Below the pieces are notes generated by a model. The model was not told the DNA's origin and did no database searches. It saw only the letters and a list, made by a program, of their open reading frames with translations. The position numbers and the translations under genes are program-made. This document shows positions 1 to 11,649 of a DNA stretch of 64,000 bases, one piece after another (position 1 is the stretch's first letter; the number at the start of each line of letters is the position of its first letter). The DNA comes from Nautilus pompilius (Eukaryota; Mollusca; Cephalopoda; Nautilida; Nautilidae), in NCBI GenBank assembly GCA_018389105.1, contig JACATO010000132.1, positions 1,314,501 through 1,378,500 on the forward strand, in the 5' to 3' direction.

Positions 1-589
1 TTTCTATTTCACAGCCTAATTTTGGTTACTAATTTGTTTTTGCCATTATTTAAACTATAGCATACCGTGAAATCGACTAATACACTAGTTTGGCAACTAA
101 ATAAACATAAATACCCATAGCTAACTATCAATGTCAACTGTCACCAAAGTTGCATGTAGCCAACTAGCTGCCATAATTTGATTAAATTTACTCACTTTGA
201 ATCTTCAGTTAGTCTACCTAGACATGTTTAACCATGGCCTCATAATAATGTTTCTGTCATCTTTTTTTAGTAAAAGCTTTAAAAGAATTTTCCTCTTTTA
301 AATGCTAAAAATATTAATTCACACATTAATATTTAACTTAAAACTGCTTAATTCACAGCAGTTTGATGATGTTGACAAACAATTTCTTTGTAAAATTAAA
401 TAATTCTGGACATGGTTGATTTATTTTTTTTTTTTTTTGGAAATGATTTTTCCTACATACTTTTTTTATCTTAAACTTTTGGTTATATAAAACTTACTAA
501 AATAAAAATAAAAAAAAAACAAAGTATAGATAAAATTAGAAGAAAAGAATTACCAAAAACCTGACTGTCTTTTGATTTTCTATAAAATT
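1..589. other. AT-rich non-coding DNA
   Basis: Very AT-rich sequence with poly-T and poly-A runs (for example around 420-440 and 500-520). No ORF of note, no TIR pair and no recognisable repeat family was seen on either strand. Confidence 0.6.
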
Positions 590-840
590 ATATGGAAGCA
601 TAGCTGAACACAATCCCATTACATTTGTGTCCCCCAAGGACTGTTATTGGCTGACAGCTCTCAACAACATGGCAGCTATGTCAAAATACATGAAATATTT
701 ATTCCACAAGCTTCTCATTAAAAGCAATTAATCTAAGACCAGAGCATGAGTCAAACAGCTATTTTCTAAATGGGATTGTGAGCTGAGCAGAATTTTAGCT
801 CACTAGACAATAGCATAATAGCTCTATTTTGAAAGTTATC
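590..840. promoter_or_regulatory. candidate conserved non-coding element
   Basis: This block is visibly more complex and less AT-rich than its surroundings, has no ORF and no repeat signature. It holds a TGACAG (TALE-homeodomain-like) word, CAATTAATC, an AGCTCAC word and CAGCTA/CAGCTC E-box-like words. The contrast with flanking low-complexity DNA is what I see. Regulatory function is inference only, and an old unrecognised repeat is an equal alternative. Confidence 0.3.
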
Positions 841-3800
841 ATTTACCTAATATTTCATATAGTGATATCAACTTTAAACATTAACAAAAGATTTGCTTTG
901 TATTTTTTTTGTAGTAATAATTAACCTTATTTTAAAATGTGATAAATTGTTTTTATTAGTGTTTACTGAAAATATAAGAAAGAACATAGAAAAAACAAAT
1001 CATGTTTCAAATTAAACACAAAAATCATTAACACTGGTTTTTATCAATGTTATCACTAACATTATAGAACTTCGAAAATTGGTTATAAATTTATACAAAA
1101 ATGTATTGTCTGCTTTGAATAGAAATTGCAAACAGATCTCTTAATTCATGGTAAAATTCTTTTTAACACTCACTTTCAGATTTGCTTGATGCTTTTCATT
1201 TTGACTAATTAGTTTTGTTCATAATCAGTATTAATTTTACACTTTCAGAATAAGTTATTTAACTTATTGCTACATACAGAACGTTTTTCTAATCAATTTA
1301 AAGTCTAGCATAAGAAAATTTTAAAAACACTTTTTTTGGTAAAATTTAAAATAAAAATGATTAAAAATTTAATATTTTTAAAGAATATCCGTAACAGAAA
1401 TTTAATCACATATTTATCGGCTAAATAAAAAATCATCACAAAACATTTTTAAATTGATGAATTTTTCAAGTAATGACCTCATTTTTCACGAGAACATCTT
1501 TACTGTTATTTGTTTACCTCCATTTTTGAGAAGAACATTAATATTGGAGTTATTTCTTTAATATGTAGTGACTTACACAGTTGTGGGTGTTACTAGCATA
1601 TTGAGAAATGGTGTGCAGAACTTTATTTAAAAATATTAACTTTAGAAAAGATAAAAAGAGTTGGAAAAAATGGAAACCAGAAAACATGCATCTGGGAAAA
1701 TTGGATCATGGTGCTAGTGTTTAAAACAAATCAAGAAAACCAAAGACCAAAAAAAAAAATTATCAAAAATAGACCTGTTTATAACCTTATTTTGTTTGAA
1801 TGCTATTCTTATCAAGTATATTTTTTGTATCTTTTAAATATTTCCATTGTATTAATGTAATTATATAGTTTATGCTTTAAATCTGTTATAAGAATTATTT
1901 TTATATATTTTTTTTTAATTGTTCATGTTCATGTAAATAATTATTGTGCCCTTTTATTGAAAAAACTTGGATGAAACTTGAGATATAGGGAAGATTTTTT
2001 CTTAGTTTTCTTCTTTCAAGCATATCTAATGTGGTTTATAGTTTAGTTGCGGATCTTGGTTCCTGCACTAATTGCCAATTCACAGCATTATAACTACAAT
2101 AGAAAGACTGGTTTAGAGTACAAGCAAACTTGCTATTTGCTTTGCATAATTGAACACTTTATTTAATTTGTTATACTTTCTCAGGACATCAGATGATCAG
2201 AATCTGATAGTGGTCCAATTTTACAAAATATTTTTTTAGCTATGTACTTTATTTTTATTTTTGTTATGTTCTCTTTTAATCCACCAATGAAAATCTCTGG
2301 AGTGCTTTGAACACTAATGTTATTGTAGCCAAGTTGTCACACTTCACTAAACATCAAATAAGAGAAGTGCAGAATGGTTTGTAATCATCATTATTTCTGT
2401 GCACAGGCCAACACTGGTGAGCTCTGGAGTGATTAAATGAATTCCTGTAATACTGATGGGACCTACAAAGATAGTTGTTGGCTGCCAATACATAATGAGA
2501 ATCTTTGTTAATTGGGCTTCAGTGCACCTGTCTGTAGGAAAAAATGGAAAATTAATGACTGATAAATACTGCTGGTAGGGTTAGAAAGAATAACTCTATT
2601 GGCATATATGTCAAATGTTAGACCTGCACAAAGTCTGGCTGGAAATGGATTGATGTTTCTACAATTTACAGTTATTAATGTATTCCTTGTGGAACTAAAA
2701 TTTATTTTATAAAAACCAACAAACTGCATGTGGTCTATGAGTTTGTTCACACTAGCTGCCTTGAGTGCTGGGGATTTAGTTTGGTGATGTAGAGTTATCA
2801 TGGGACATAACATTAGTAGTAATTCCAAATGCATGGCTGGATTATAGAAAAACAATTCTGCACATGCAGCTTTTAATTGCTTAGCTGGTAACAGAATTTA
2901 TAAATGATAAACAGTGTACATGGTCATTTTCAACCTTGTCAGGGAGTTGATCTGTCGTGTTGGCTGATGGACATAGTTGGATTAAGAAATGGAAAATTAT
3001 TTCAGATATTTACAAAGGTTCTTTGAAAAGATTAATGACTTTATCTTCAGTAACCTAAAAATATCATTATTAATTTAAAAATGTTACAATTTGTGTGGGT
3101 GGGGGGAATGTGAACAAATTATAAACAATTTAAAATGCTATAAACTTATTTTTAATGCATCTGGCTTATTGTTTTACTGCCTGTCGGTTCCAGGCATGCT
3201 TGCTCTGTGCTGGTATGCAGGAAATGTTCTGGCTTTCGTTGTTGCTGAAATCAATTTCAAAACCATTATTTTTCTTGGGTCATCAACCCATGGCTGACTG
3301 GATCATGGACAATCAGTGACCTTGAGCAGCTGTTGATAGCATTGCTATAATGTTAAAATTGTGTTGAAATTAACTCCAAATCGACAGACTATTTTCTCCA
3401 ATTTGCCGCAGTGTCCAGCATTCTATTGTCGTTCTTCTAAATTGCTATTATACTTAGCTGTGACATCAATGTTTTTTTTTCATTTAGTCCATGCATCAGC
3501 TTTTATGTTCTACCATAAAAACAAATTGATGTGATTTACAAAAAAACAAACAAGAAACAACTAATTTTGACATTTTCATGCACATTTGATTTTATAGCAT
3601 AACATTTTGTGTACAAACATTGTATCTTTTACTGTATCAGGTATGTAGTTTAACATGCTAAATAGCAACTTGAAAAATGTTTACTCTAATATTTAATTTG
3701 CGAGTTTCTTCATCTGTGGAATTACCTTTATCATCTGGTACTAAAATGTTATTTGGGTCTGAATACTATTTGTGCTAATCTTTTTCTTTTCCATGGGAGA

Positions 3801-4889
3801 CAGTACTATATTTTGTTCATAATGATTCTTTTTATAGAGAACTAAAATCAAAACAAAAACATGAATAAATAAATACAAATTCTTTACATTCATTATTTTT
3901 TGGAAAAAAATAAAAACACTTCAATCTTTTAGGCCCATGAGATTCTAAACCATTTTTTAACAAAGTTATAATTTTTTTTAAAGTTTATTATACTGTATAT
4001 TTATTAGTATTCAACTGTTGTCTGTATGTAAAATTAATTGAAAGTGTTGTTATGTAAGTTGATCAGCGATGTAATTATATTACAATGTACAACAATTGAT
4101 TTATACAATTTAATAAAAAATAAGTCATGACAAATTCAGCCTTTTCAAAGATAAAACAGCTGACTTATATGTAATTTTTTTTTTTAAATTTGCTTTTCAA
4201 ATATAGTTTTTAAATATCGAGTCTCTCAAAAAAATTTGAAAATTAAAAATGAACATTCTGGACATGTTTAGAGTAGACACAGTCATTGCTGCTTTAATAC
4301 TGATGAAATGAGATGATGATGATGATTGGATGCAGACTTGCAAACGACTACATATTGTATACTGTACCACATTTAAAAAAAATAATTTAAAAGGTATATC
4401 TATTGTTCTACAGCATTAATAATAATAATATATAGATAGAAAGCTACTGCTAAAAAAAAAGAGATTCTGAGACTGCGCTCTCTTCAAAAAGAAGGAAAAA
4501 ATCCATTACTGAACAGTGCTGAATGCTTTTCATGAAGTTGAAATAGTGACAGGAAATCATTACACAGTAGGCTCTTTTCTATCACATTGCATGGTGAATA
4601 TTTGGCTAAAATTCTCTCATACCTAGTTCTGTAGGCAGATAACTTTTTAGCATGTCAAATGTATTTTGACTGTTTCAGATTAAGGAAGAAAATATTTCAC
4701 ATTTTTATGAGTAAGTCTCATTTTAAAACAAATTTATCCAGATAATTTTATGTTACACTATTATGTGTGTGTCAATTAGAGTATTATATGTTCATTATTA
4801 TTGTTCAGAAATTTAGCAACATGACCTATTAAATATTTTTTTTTTTTAAAAAAGGAAAGAATTTGGAATTTTATAAGATTACAGTATGT
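841..4889. other. AT-rich non-coding DNA, no gene seen
   Basis: No transposon end or protein motif was recognised. A 115-codon minus-strand ORF at 2508-2855 has no motif I know and no homologous flank, so I treat it as chance. A somewhat more complex patch at about 3150-3480 could be a further non-coding element, but there is nothing specific to support it. Confidence 0.5.
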
Positions 4890-5055
4890 GGGAGAAATTA
4901 ATCCAATTTAGATGAACACGCATGTATTTAAGCGAGGAGTTCCAAGGAGGAGTATGCCTGCCAGCTATCATCAAGACACACGGCCTTTCCCATTAGCTGC
5001 AGATTCCATTCCTTCTCAAATAATGCCTTCTAGCAAGTGTACTTTAACCAGCAAT
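4890..5055. promoter_or_regulatory. candidate conserved non-coding element
   Basis: A short island of complex sequence in poly-A/T-rich surroundings, with a TTAATCCAA (bicoid/Otx-like TAATCC) word, a CAGCTATC word and TTAGCTGCAG. No ORF, TIR or tandem repeat. The call rests only on compositional contrast and motif words. Confidence 0.25.
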
Positions 5056-5196
5056 TTTTTTAATTAAAAAACTTGCCCAAAACTTTGAAGAAAAAAGTGA
5101 ACCTAAATTCTCTAGACAAAAGTATTTATTACTTTTTAAAAAAAAATTGGTAAAGAAATAAAATAACGTTTCTCTTAAAATTAAGTGGAGAAAGAA

Positions 5197-5312
5197 AGAT
5201 GCGCACACGCATAGTGACACACATGCACATGTACACCCATAGATATGCATGCACATACAGACACACGCACATGTGTGCACAGACACATACAGACAGACAA
5301 ACACACACACCC
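5197..5312. repeat. cryptic CA-rich simple sequence
   Basis: Degenerate purine-pyrimidine alternation made of ACACAY, GCACAT, CAGACA and TGCACA words. It yields overlapping spurious ORFs on both strands rich in Cys/Val or Thr/His. Not coding. Confidence 0.8.
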
Positions 5313-5590
5313 AGAGACAATCATACTTGCCTAGTTACTACTGTGTGTGTAACATACACAAATTTAGACTCAGATCATTTTGTTATTTCTGGTTAGGAAC
5401 CAAGGCTGCTGCCTATGAGTTGGATGATTGGGATTTGAGAAAAATTGTTTACTCAAAAAAAAAATTATGACTTGTTATAGTGAAGATATGTAGCAGAAAA
5501 ATTTAAAAGGTATCAAGAAAAAATGAGAAAGTAACTGTTTGTTATTAATTTTAGTTTTTTCTGGGCATGTAATTGATAAATCTCAAGCCC

Positions 5591-5668
5591 CCTCCCACAC
5601 ACACACACACACACACACACAACACACACACACACACACACACACCACACACACACACACACACACTA
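5591..5668. repeat. (CA)n microsatellite, twice interrupted
   Basis: Long CA dinucleotide array broken by single-base slips (AACAC and CACCAC) into three blocks. Alternating purine/pyrimidine sequence of this length can adopt Z-DNA. It is likely polymorphic. Confidence 0.95.
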
Positions 5669-5864
5669 TTGAAAACTTTTGAAAAAGTTAAGGGACATAA
5701 TTCACTAGTTCTAGGATTTAAATTGTAGCAAACTACTTTGTTATTAAAACATATATTTTTTTAAAATTTATCAGTCCTTACATGGAAGACTGTCTTGGCT
5801 AGAGAATGTAATGCTACAGTTATCTGTTAGATAGTGTTATCCTATGTGATGATAGCCAACTTTG

Positions 5865-6045
5865 ACAGAAAAATCCTTACTAGATTTCTTAATTTTTTAA
5901 ATGTGGGAGAAACTCACATAACCAGCTAATAAAGAAGATTAAGGAGAAACCATGCCAAGTGGGTACACAATAGGGTTCAAATTCAGGTCCTCATCCTTGG
6001 TAGTCCAATAAACCAACCACTAGCTATCCTAAAACATATTTAGTG
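5865..6045. repeat. dispersed repeat copy 1 (SINE-like)
   Basis: About 100 bp here aligns by eye with 47444-47535. Shared blocks include AAATCC..ACTAGA, then AAATGTGGGAGAAA followed by CTCACA, then GAAACCATGCCAAG. Downstream there is a GGTTCAAATTC word resembling a pol III B box, and the minus strand carries TAGC..AGTGGTTGG resembling an A box. The repeat relationship is seen directly. The tRNA-derived SINE interpretation is tentative, because the two box words fall on opposite strands or are degenerate. Confidence 0.5.
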
Positions 6046-7149
6046 TAAGAGAAGCTTAAAATGTAAATCTGGGGACATTGAGCAAGCTAAAATTAGTTAG
6101 AATCAGAGTTTGTTCATAACATCCATGAAATTTTATACTGTTTTTTTTTTATAACAAACTACTATCTATCTATGAGAATGATCAAGATGAACTACTATGA
6201 GCATGTTTAAATCTGGCTAAAATGAAGCCATGTTAGATAATGGAAGATTTTAGGTAAATAAACTTTACTAATTTTTGATGAACACCTTTTTTTTTTTATT
6301 ATTTCATCTCTGACTAATAGTTTGTTGTTATTTTTGTCTTCAATTTCAAAGATATTTTTTAAAAAAAAATGAAAATTTTCCAAAAAAACCTCAATGTCTA
6401 ATTACATTGTAATAATGCAACATCTTATTTGTTTTCGTAATAATTTTGATTTCTAAGTTAGAGAAATGTAAATAAAAATAAACTGATGAATAAATAATTG
6501 GTAATTATTTTACCTATTTGTTGATGTTTTCAATCTGATATATTAAAGAAAAAAGAGATAATAAAATTTACGCAAAACATTATACAGAAAGTTATACAAA
6601 TGCCAAAAGAGAGCAAAGATGATAATAGAAAAATTTATAAATAAGCATCACAGGAGTTTGAGTCAAAATCAGTGTCAGTTTCCCAGGTTTATGTTTTGCT
6701 GTTTTCTTAATAAGCTAATAAATATGTACAAATCAGATTTTTAAAAAGCTCTAATTTATTCAAAAAAGCCAATCTATGGTAACAGAATATTTTTCTTGTG
6801 TGTGTGTGTGTGTTTTTGTGTTTTGTCAGCTTAAGTAGTCTAATCAAAATCTGTTAAGTGCACAGGAAACTTGAATGTTTAGAAATAAGCTGATCAATAG
6901 TGAATTGCAGTCTAAATGACAACAGTCTTCGAAGTCAGTTTTCAATCATAGGGTGGTGCTACAAGAGTGCTTTATATTCATTTATTTTAAGCTGTGTTAA
7001 AAACTCATGCTAAGCTTCTTACTGGATTACTGATGACTGTAAATTCATAAATAGCTATGTGAATTTGAAGCTTTTCCCATTTGTTGCTATAGGTAATTTT
7101 TTTATATTGGATGAGCATGATACCAAATTCTTCAGTTTACTATGAAACT
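6046..7149. other. AT-rich non-coding DNA with short (TG)n
   Basis: Contains a short TG array at about 6798-6812. A more complex patch lies at 6840-7000 without any ORF or repeat signature. Nothing else was recognised. Confidence 0.5.
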
Positions 7150-7410
7150 TGAAAGAAATGGTCAGCTATCTTTCTGCATCCACTGCTCAGCCAGTTTGGG
7201 CACTCTGATTTTCTCCCACATCAAAAAATGAAGAGTTTTAGTTTTCTAATGTGGTGGAGATTCTGCAGGTTACTATTTTCTTTAAAAGTACCAAGATAGT
7301 TTGCTTGGTCACTGAGCACTCACCACCTCCTAGCTCACTGATGTGGGATGTCTTTAACACCTCAAAAAGTCAGGACAGGTTTGCCAAGAAGAATAAATTT
7401 ACTAAATAGT
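7150..7410. repeat. diverged dispersed repeat, copy A
   Basis: The segment CAGCCAGTT...TTTTCTCCC..TC.AAAAATGA.GAGTT.T.GT.TTCTA aligns by eye with 9910-9990. Both copies also share an AAAGTA/AGAGTA-ending block further on and a TTG..AA..AAGAAGA(G/A)TAAA tail. The family is unknown. The match is loose, so this is a low-confidence call. Confidence 0.3.
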
Positions 7411-8613
7411 GTCAGTCTTTCTGTTTGTCATAGATCACCATTTACTACTTTCATTTTTAAATTTTAATTTATAATGTCTGTCAATTCTAAAGGATAGTCC
7501 TTATGATTATTACTGAATCTACTTTCTTAACCTATAAAAAATATTTTGCAGCTATTGTACTTGTTTATAGAAAAATTATTTAGATAATTCTTTTATTTCT
7601 TTCAATGTGTAACTTACTGCGTTAATACTTTTTGGTTTGTTATTAATGTCAACCATATACTGTTTGCTAATCAAATCTTCTTACTACAGGACCTATATCT
7701 CTCTATGTGGTGGGTAAAAAACCCACTTTCTTTCACACTAGCTCAAGGGAAGCATCCATATTGTTGCTTTTCGGACACAAGTTCTCTTGGATTGGCCAGA
7801 TTCTCCAGTTAAAAAAACAGAAATGTTTTTAGATATTTTTATTAGAAGAGAATTCCAGCAGTTTTTTGGGATCCCTGCTACAAAAAGAGCTGTCATTTTT
7901 TAAATTATTATTTCTACAATTGTACATTTATTTTTACTGTTGTTTTGTGAGTCAGCTTTTTAAAGTTGTTTCTTTGTTTATTTTTAAAATACAAACTGCA
8001 TATATCAGCTTTAAGGTGCACACTGGTTCAGCTCAGTCATTAAAAGGTTGTATTATTATTTTTAATGCAGAAAGTTTTTGTGATGCAACATCCATAGAAG
8101 TATGAGTCAGTTGGCTAAATAACTGGCTGTTTATCTCATCTAAGAATAAAAAAAAGCTCTTTAGATTAAAATACTAATTATGTATGATTTTACAATGGTT
8201 TTTTAAAACTCCAAAATAACTATGCCAGGGTTGCCATATTTTGGGGAATGATGTAAAAATGAAGTCATTAATCATTAGGTTCAAAAGTATTCAAAAAAAT
8301 GTTCAGTAATCAGGAATTTGAGATAAAAGAATGTTAGATGAAAGCTTTTTGATCACATTTACTATTTTTACTTTCATGCTCTTTCAATCTAGATAATTAC
8401 TTTTTCTTAATAATACAATAAAATAAAATCATTTGTATGAAGGTCTCAAAAGTTCAGACAGTGTGCAATTTGTATTTTAAAGACAATCATGGTATACCAG
8501 AGAAATAAACATCTTCATTTACTTTGTTAATTTCTATATTTAATTTATTTTGCTGATAAATCAATACTGTTAGAACTAGTTGATTCTTTTTTTTTAACTG
8601 AACATTTTAATTA
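7411..8613. other. AT-rich non-coding DNA
   Basis: No gene, TIR or tandem repeat recognised. The 79-codon plus-strand ORF at 7866-8105 is Phe/Tyr/Leu-rich, as expected of AT-rich chance frames. Confidence 0.5.
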
Positions 8614-9575
8614 CTGTAATTTCTGGGTTATAAGTCAATGCAGGTTATAAGGCAACTAAATTTTCAATTTTTCTAAATTTCATTCATAAATAATACGAAG
8701 CTAAATAAGATAAGGTAGTTAGTTAACCAAAACTAGTCAAAAACACTGCGTGAAGGATTGAAAAACAGCAAAAAAAGAACAGCAAGTGTTGCGTATGGTA
8801 CTTTCATGCTCATGAATATTAATAAGCTCTTTTAAACTTTATCTTTTGAAATTATCTAACTTCTCTTTGAAGTTTTCAAGCAGTTTCTGTGATATGGTCA
8901 TGTTCTGCCTCATACACAGTCTTTTTCTATGCATAAAGCAGAAACGCCACAATAAACATTCCACAAAGTTGTCCACTCCTCAGCAATGATTTGTTTTGGT
9001 TTTGATCTTGCTTGAATGATAAGTACATGAGATAATATGTACATACACTCTTCTAACCTGTGCTCAAATTTTTTCATTGCTGTGTATATCCACAACTTGC
9101 CTTCTTAATTTTCTTTGTCGTGCCTAGATCATCCTTTGCCTTGCATTCACGGATACCATACTTATGATGAGCAGCTATATTCTCCATTTTTCTTGGAAAA
9201 TTTTACAACTCTCAGTTTAAAGGTTGCTGTGTGCAATTTCTGCAATGTAACAGGTGGAATCTTGAAAATGAATGGGGGGTTTTGTAATTGGGGTTTTTAT
9301 ACTCACTATTAAGATCAAAATGGATCAGGTGTCTTATTATCAATTGGATAATTAAGCATACTTTAATGAACAATGAACACTGGTCCTACTGAAAAGAAAA
9401 ACAAAAAATAGTGTTTGCCAATGAACTTTACTTTACAGTCAAGTTTTTGGGTTTAGTGCATTTTTTTTTCAATACTCAGAAATTCTAATTCTTTCCACAT
9501 TAAGTTGGTTTGGATTATAAACGAGGCCAGGGTTTCCGGTGGAAAAAGTCTTGTCTCATAACTTGGAAATTACAG
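8614..9575 (-). mobile_element. pogo/Tigger-like DNA transposon, internally deleted
   Basis: The element is bounded by imperfect TIRs: CTGTAATTTCTGGGTTATAAG at the left and, on the opposite strand, CTGTAATTTCCAAGTTATGAG at the right. TA dinucleotides flank both ends (8612-8613 and 9576-9577), consistent with a TA target duplication. The minus strand around 9150-9266 encodes a frame reading FKLRVVKFSKKNGEYSCSS, which resembles the N-terminal helix-turn-helix of pogo/Tigger-type transposases. A second open stretch at 8910-9095 may be the continuing DNA-binding region. No DDE/DDD catalytic core is present and the element is under 1 kb, so it is a non-autonomous remnant. The TIRs are seen directly; the superfamily call is inference from the TIR style, the TA site and the short protein match. 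Confidence 0.65.
8910..9266 (-). pseudogene. remnant of pogo-like transposase N-terminus
   Basis: This lies inside the TIR-bounded element. Reading from 9266 downward, the frame gives a helix-turn-helix-like stretch (FKLRVVKFSKKNGEYS), then stops and frame changes. It resumes as an open frame from 9095 to 8910 that begins MWIYTAMKKFEHRLEEC and contains IIQARSK. In pogo/Tigger transposases a first HTH is followed by a CENP-B-type second HTH with an R..G..V....I..KA pattern; the IIQARSK stretch sits at about the right place but is too weak to prove it. The catalytic domain is missing. DNA-binding function is not expected to survive. Confidence 0.45.
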
Positions 9576-9859
9576 TATTTTATATGTTATAGAACAAGGG
9601 AAACATATATAGAGTAATTTTTTAGTTGTCATATTTATTTTAGTGCAGTTGTCAACAGCACAAGCAACTCCAAAGATCAGTCAGGGTCTAATCTTTTTAC
9701 TGACCTACATCAAACTACTGCCCCAGTTAATTCTTGAATTTTCAATCATTCCATGAAATTTTATGTAATAAAATAGGTTGCTGAAAGCAAATGCTATGCT
9801 GAGCAAGCTGGTGTGACTTGTGGACAATTGGACTTCTAACAGTTAGATCCCTGGTCAGG
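9576..9859. other. non-coding DNA between two transposon remnants
   Basis: No protein motif, TIR pair or tandem repeat was recognised in this stretch. Confidence 0.5.
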
Positions 9860-10150
9860 ACTGACTTGGTATGCTGTCTTTTCCTGGCATGATTTCTTCT
9901 TACTCTTCTTTACCAGCCAGTTGTACAGATTTTCCTTGGTTGTTCCAGTTTTCTCCCCTGTCGAAAAATGATGAGTTCTGGTCTTCTAGGCTATTCATTG
10001 ACACCAGATTGCACTGCTTGCTACCTAAGAGTATGGTTGAGTGTGTGGAAGCTCCTACACTGTAAACAATTTGACACTCCCAGGTGTTTGCATGTACTTT
10101 GTGAATAGTCATCTTTGTCATGTTGGGAAACCAAGAAGAGTAAAGTGTCA
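9860..10150. repeat. diverged dispersed repeat, copy B
   Basis: It aligns loosely with 7150-7410 through GCCAGTT, TTTTCTCCC, AAAAATGA and GAGTT words in the same order. The opposing ORFs at 9871-10065 and 9900-10151 overlap each other and show no motif, so they are probably by-products of a slightly less AT-rich repeat. Confidence 0.3.
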
Positions 10151-10632
10151 ACCATAAATTCTATAAACATGTATTACACCATATACGCATAAGGTCCACA
10201 CATGCATAAAAAACGAGAGTGAGAATGATTTAAAAAATGAAAATTGGAACCTAGCAGAAAAAAATTTATTAGATAGTTTCATTGGCCAACATTTATATGA
10301 AAGCTAGTGCAAGATTCTAGATGAGATCAAGTGATGCATTGGGCTTGAACATTTTTTTTTTGTTTGTTTACTGGATGACAGAAATGATAAAATATTTATC
10401 TAAATCTTATCACTTTACCAAGATAAAAATACTACTTTCAAGAATCTTGCTACTTTTGGTATATGGTAAATACAATGGCATTTAAAATGTATGTACATAA
10501 GAAAGAGAGAGAAGCTAAGGAAAAATGGAGATTTATAGCAATATTTTGTATCTGTCTTATTGCCAAATTTTTTTCAATCTCATTTTGAAAAAAATTTCAT
10601 ATCTTATAATATAAATGTGAATATAATAAGTA

Positions 10633-11515
10633 CAATTATCCCTCATTTTACGATCATTTGATTTACAAATTTTTGCTATAACAAAAAAGACTTCTAATCT
10701 AAATTATTAGAAAAATTAGCCCATTACAAAACAGTCTTCACTTTTACAAAAATCAAATAACTAAAAAGTTGGTTGTCTTACTAAAATGGAAACAAGATGT
10801 GCAACAATCAATCTACCTTAATTTGCCATATTGTGCTGTTGTTGTGAAGTGTTTCTTCAGTTTTTATCTTTTGCAATTTATTTCATCCCTCAAAATGTCT
10901 AACAAGAGATTGTCTTCAAGCTCAAATGTGGAAGAATTGTTATTACCTCACACTGAGGACCTGCTAGAGCTCGATCAAGAAAGGGCTACCATAAAATAAG
11001 AAAGCAGCAACACATTACCACTCCTACCAAAACAGTTGAATACAAAGAAGCTTGCAGAGGCATTCAGCCTCATCAAATAAGTCATGACCATCTTCAAGGA
11101 TGATAATCCAGACATGGAGCATAGTATTAAGTGTAGCCAGATAATGTAAGATGCTATATGCTGTTATAAGGAAGCTATAGTTGGAGAAAAAAGAAAGTTG
11201 GCCAGATGCCTCTTTATGCATTCTTCAAGTGCCAACCTTCAGCCAGTAAGGAAATGACAGATATTTCAATAAAGTGAATAACAGTGAATAAATTTATTGT
11301 GCAAATGTTTTTTTTATTTCAATTTTTTGTTAGTGTTACTTGTAACAGTAGTTTTCATGCTTTAGTGAATGAAAATAATACTTTAGAGTGACAAAAATTT
11401 GGGATAAGAACGAATATATTCTTCATACATTACATTAAAAATAGCAGAAAAATGTTTTCGATTTAAGAATTATTCTTTTGTTTCCAGGAATGCATCTCTT
11501 TCATAAATCAAGGTA
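10633..11515 (+). mobile_element. Tigger-like (pogo superfamily) transposon remnant
   Basis: The left end after a TA (10631-10632) reads CAATTATCCCTCATTTTACGA. The right end, on the opposite strand, reads CCTTGATTTATGAAAGAGATGC, giving diverged TIRs of the CCCTC-type seen in Tigger elements. Between them the plus strand encodes a run of frames resembling the C-terminal region of a Tigger/jerky-type transposase: SSSNVEELLLPHTEDLLELD, then about 11030-11230 in broken frames KKLAEAFSLI, DDNPDMEHSIKCSQ and KEAIVGEKRKLAR. Several stops interrupt it. No catalytic triad is left. The right boundary is approximate. Confidence 0.55.
10895..11240 (+). pseudogene. C-terminal remnant of Tigger-like transposase
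   Basis: The frame opens at about 10769, with the recognisable part from MSNKRLSSSSNVEEL onward, and stops at 10999 after ERATIK. Similarity continues through further stops: KQLNTKKLAEAFSLI, then MTIFKDDNPDMEHSIKCSQ, then DAICCYKEAIVGEKRKLARC. In Tigger-like proteins the region after the catalytic domain carries a similar acidic stretch followed by a 'D.N..R....R....A..CY......K' pattern. The identification is by resemblance only. The DDD core upstream is absent, so this copy is dead. Confidence 0.4.
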
Positions 11516-11649
11516 TACCATATATATAAAAATACAGATGAACTAGCACTACTTGAATGCTTAGAAAAAAATTAAATAATAAAAATAATAATTGAATATA
11601 ATTGCAATTTTAATTAAAAAGAGGAAGTCTTCATTAAATTACTAGTATA
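11516..11649. other. AT-rich spacer
   Basis: Short A/T-rich spacer between the Tigger-like remnant and the Tc1 element. It contains a short TATATA run and nothing else. Confidence 0.5.

Noticed and set aside
2508..2855. 115-codon minus-strand ORF
   Set aside because: The longest unassigned ORF on the left side, but no motif, no coding-like composition and no flanking transposon end; I cannot support it as a gene.
5044..5470. Overlapping Cys/Val- and Thr/His-rich ORFs on both strands
   Set aside because: They are translations of CA-rich simple sequence and have no independent support.
5940..6020. Possible tRNA gene from the A/B-box-like words
   Set aside because: No cloverleaf can be drawn, and the boxes are on different strands or degenerate; at best a SINE relic.
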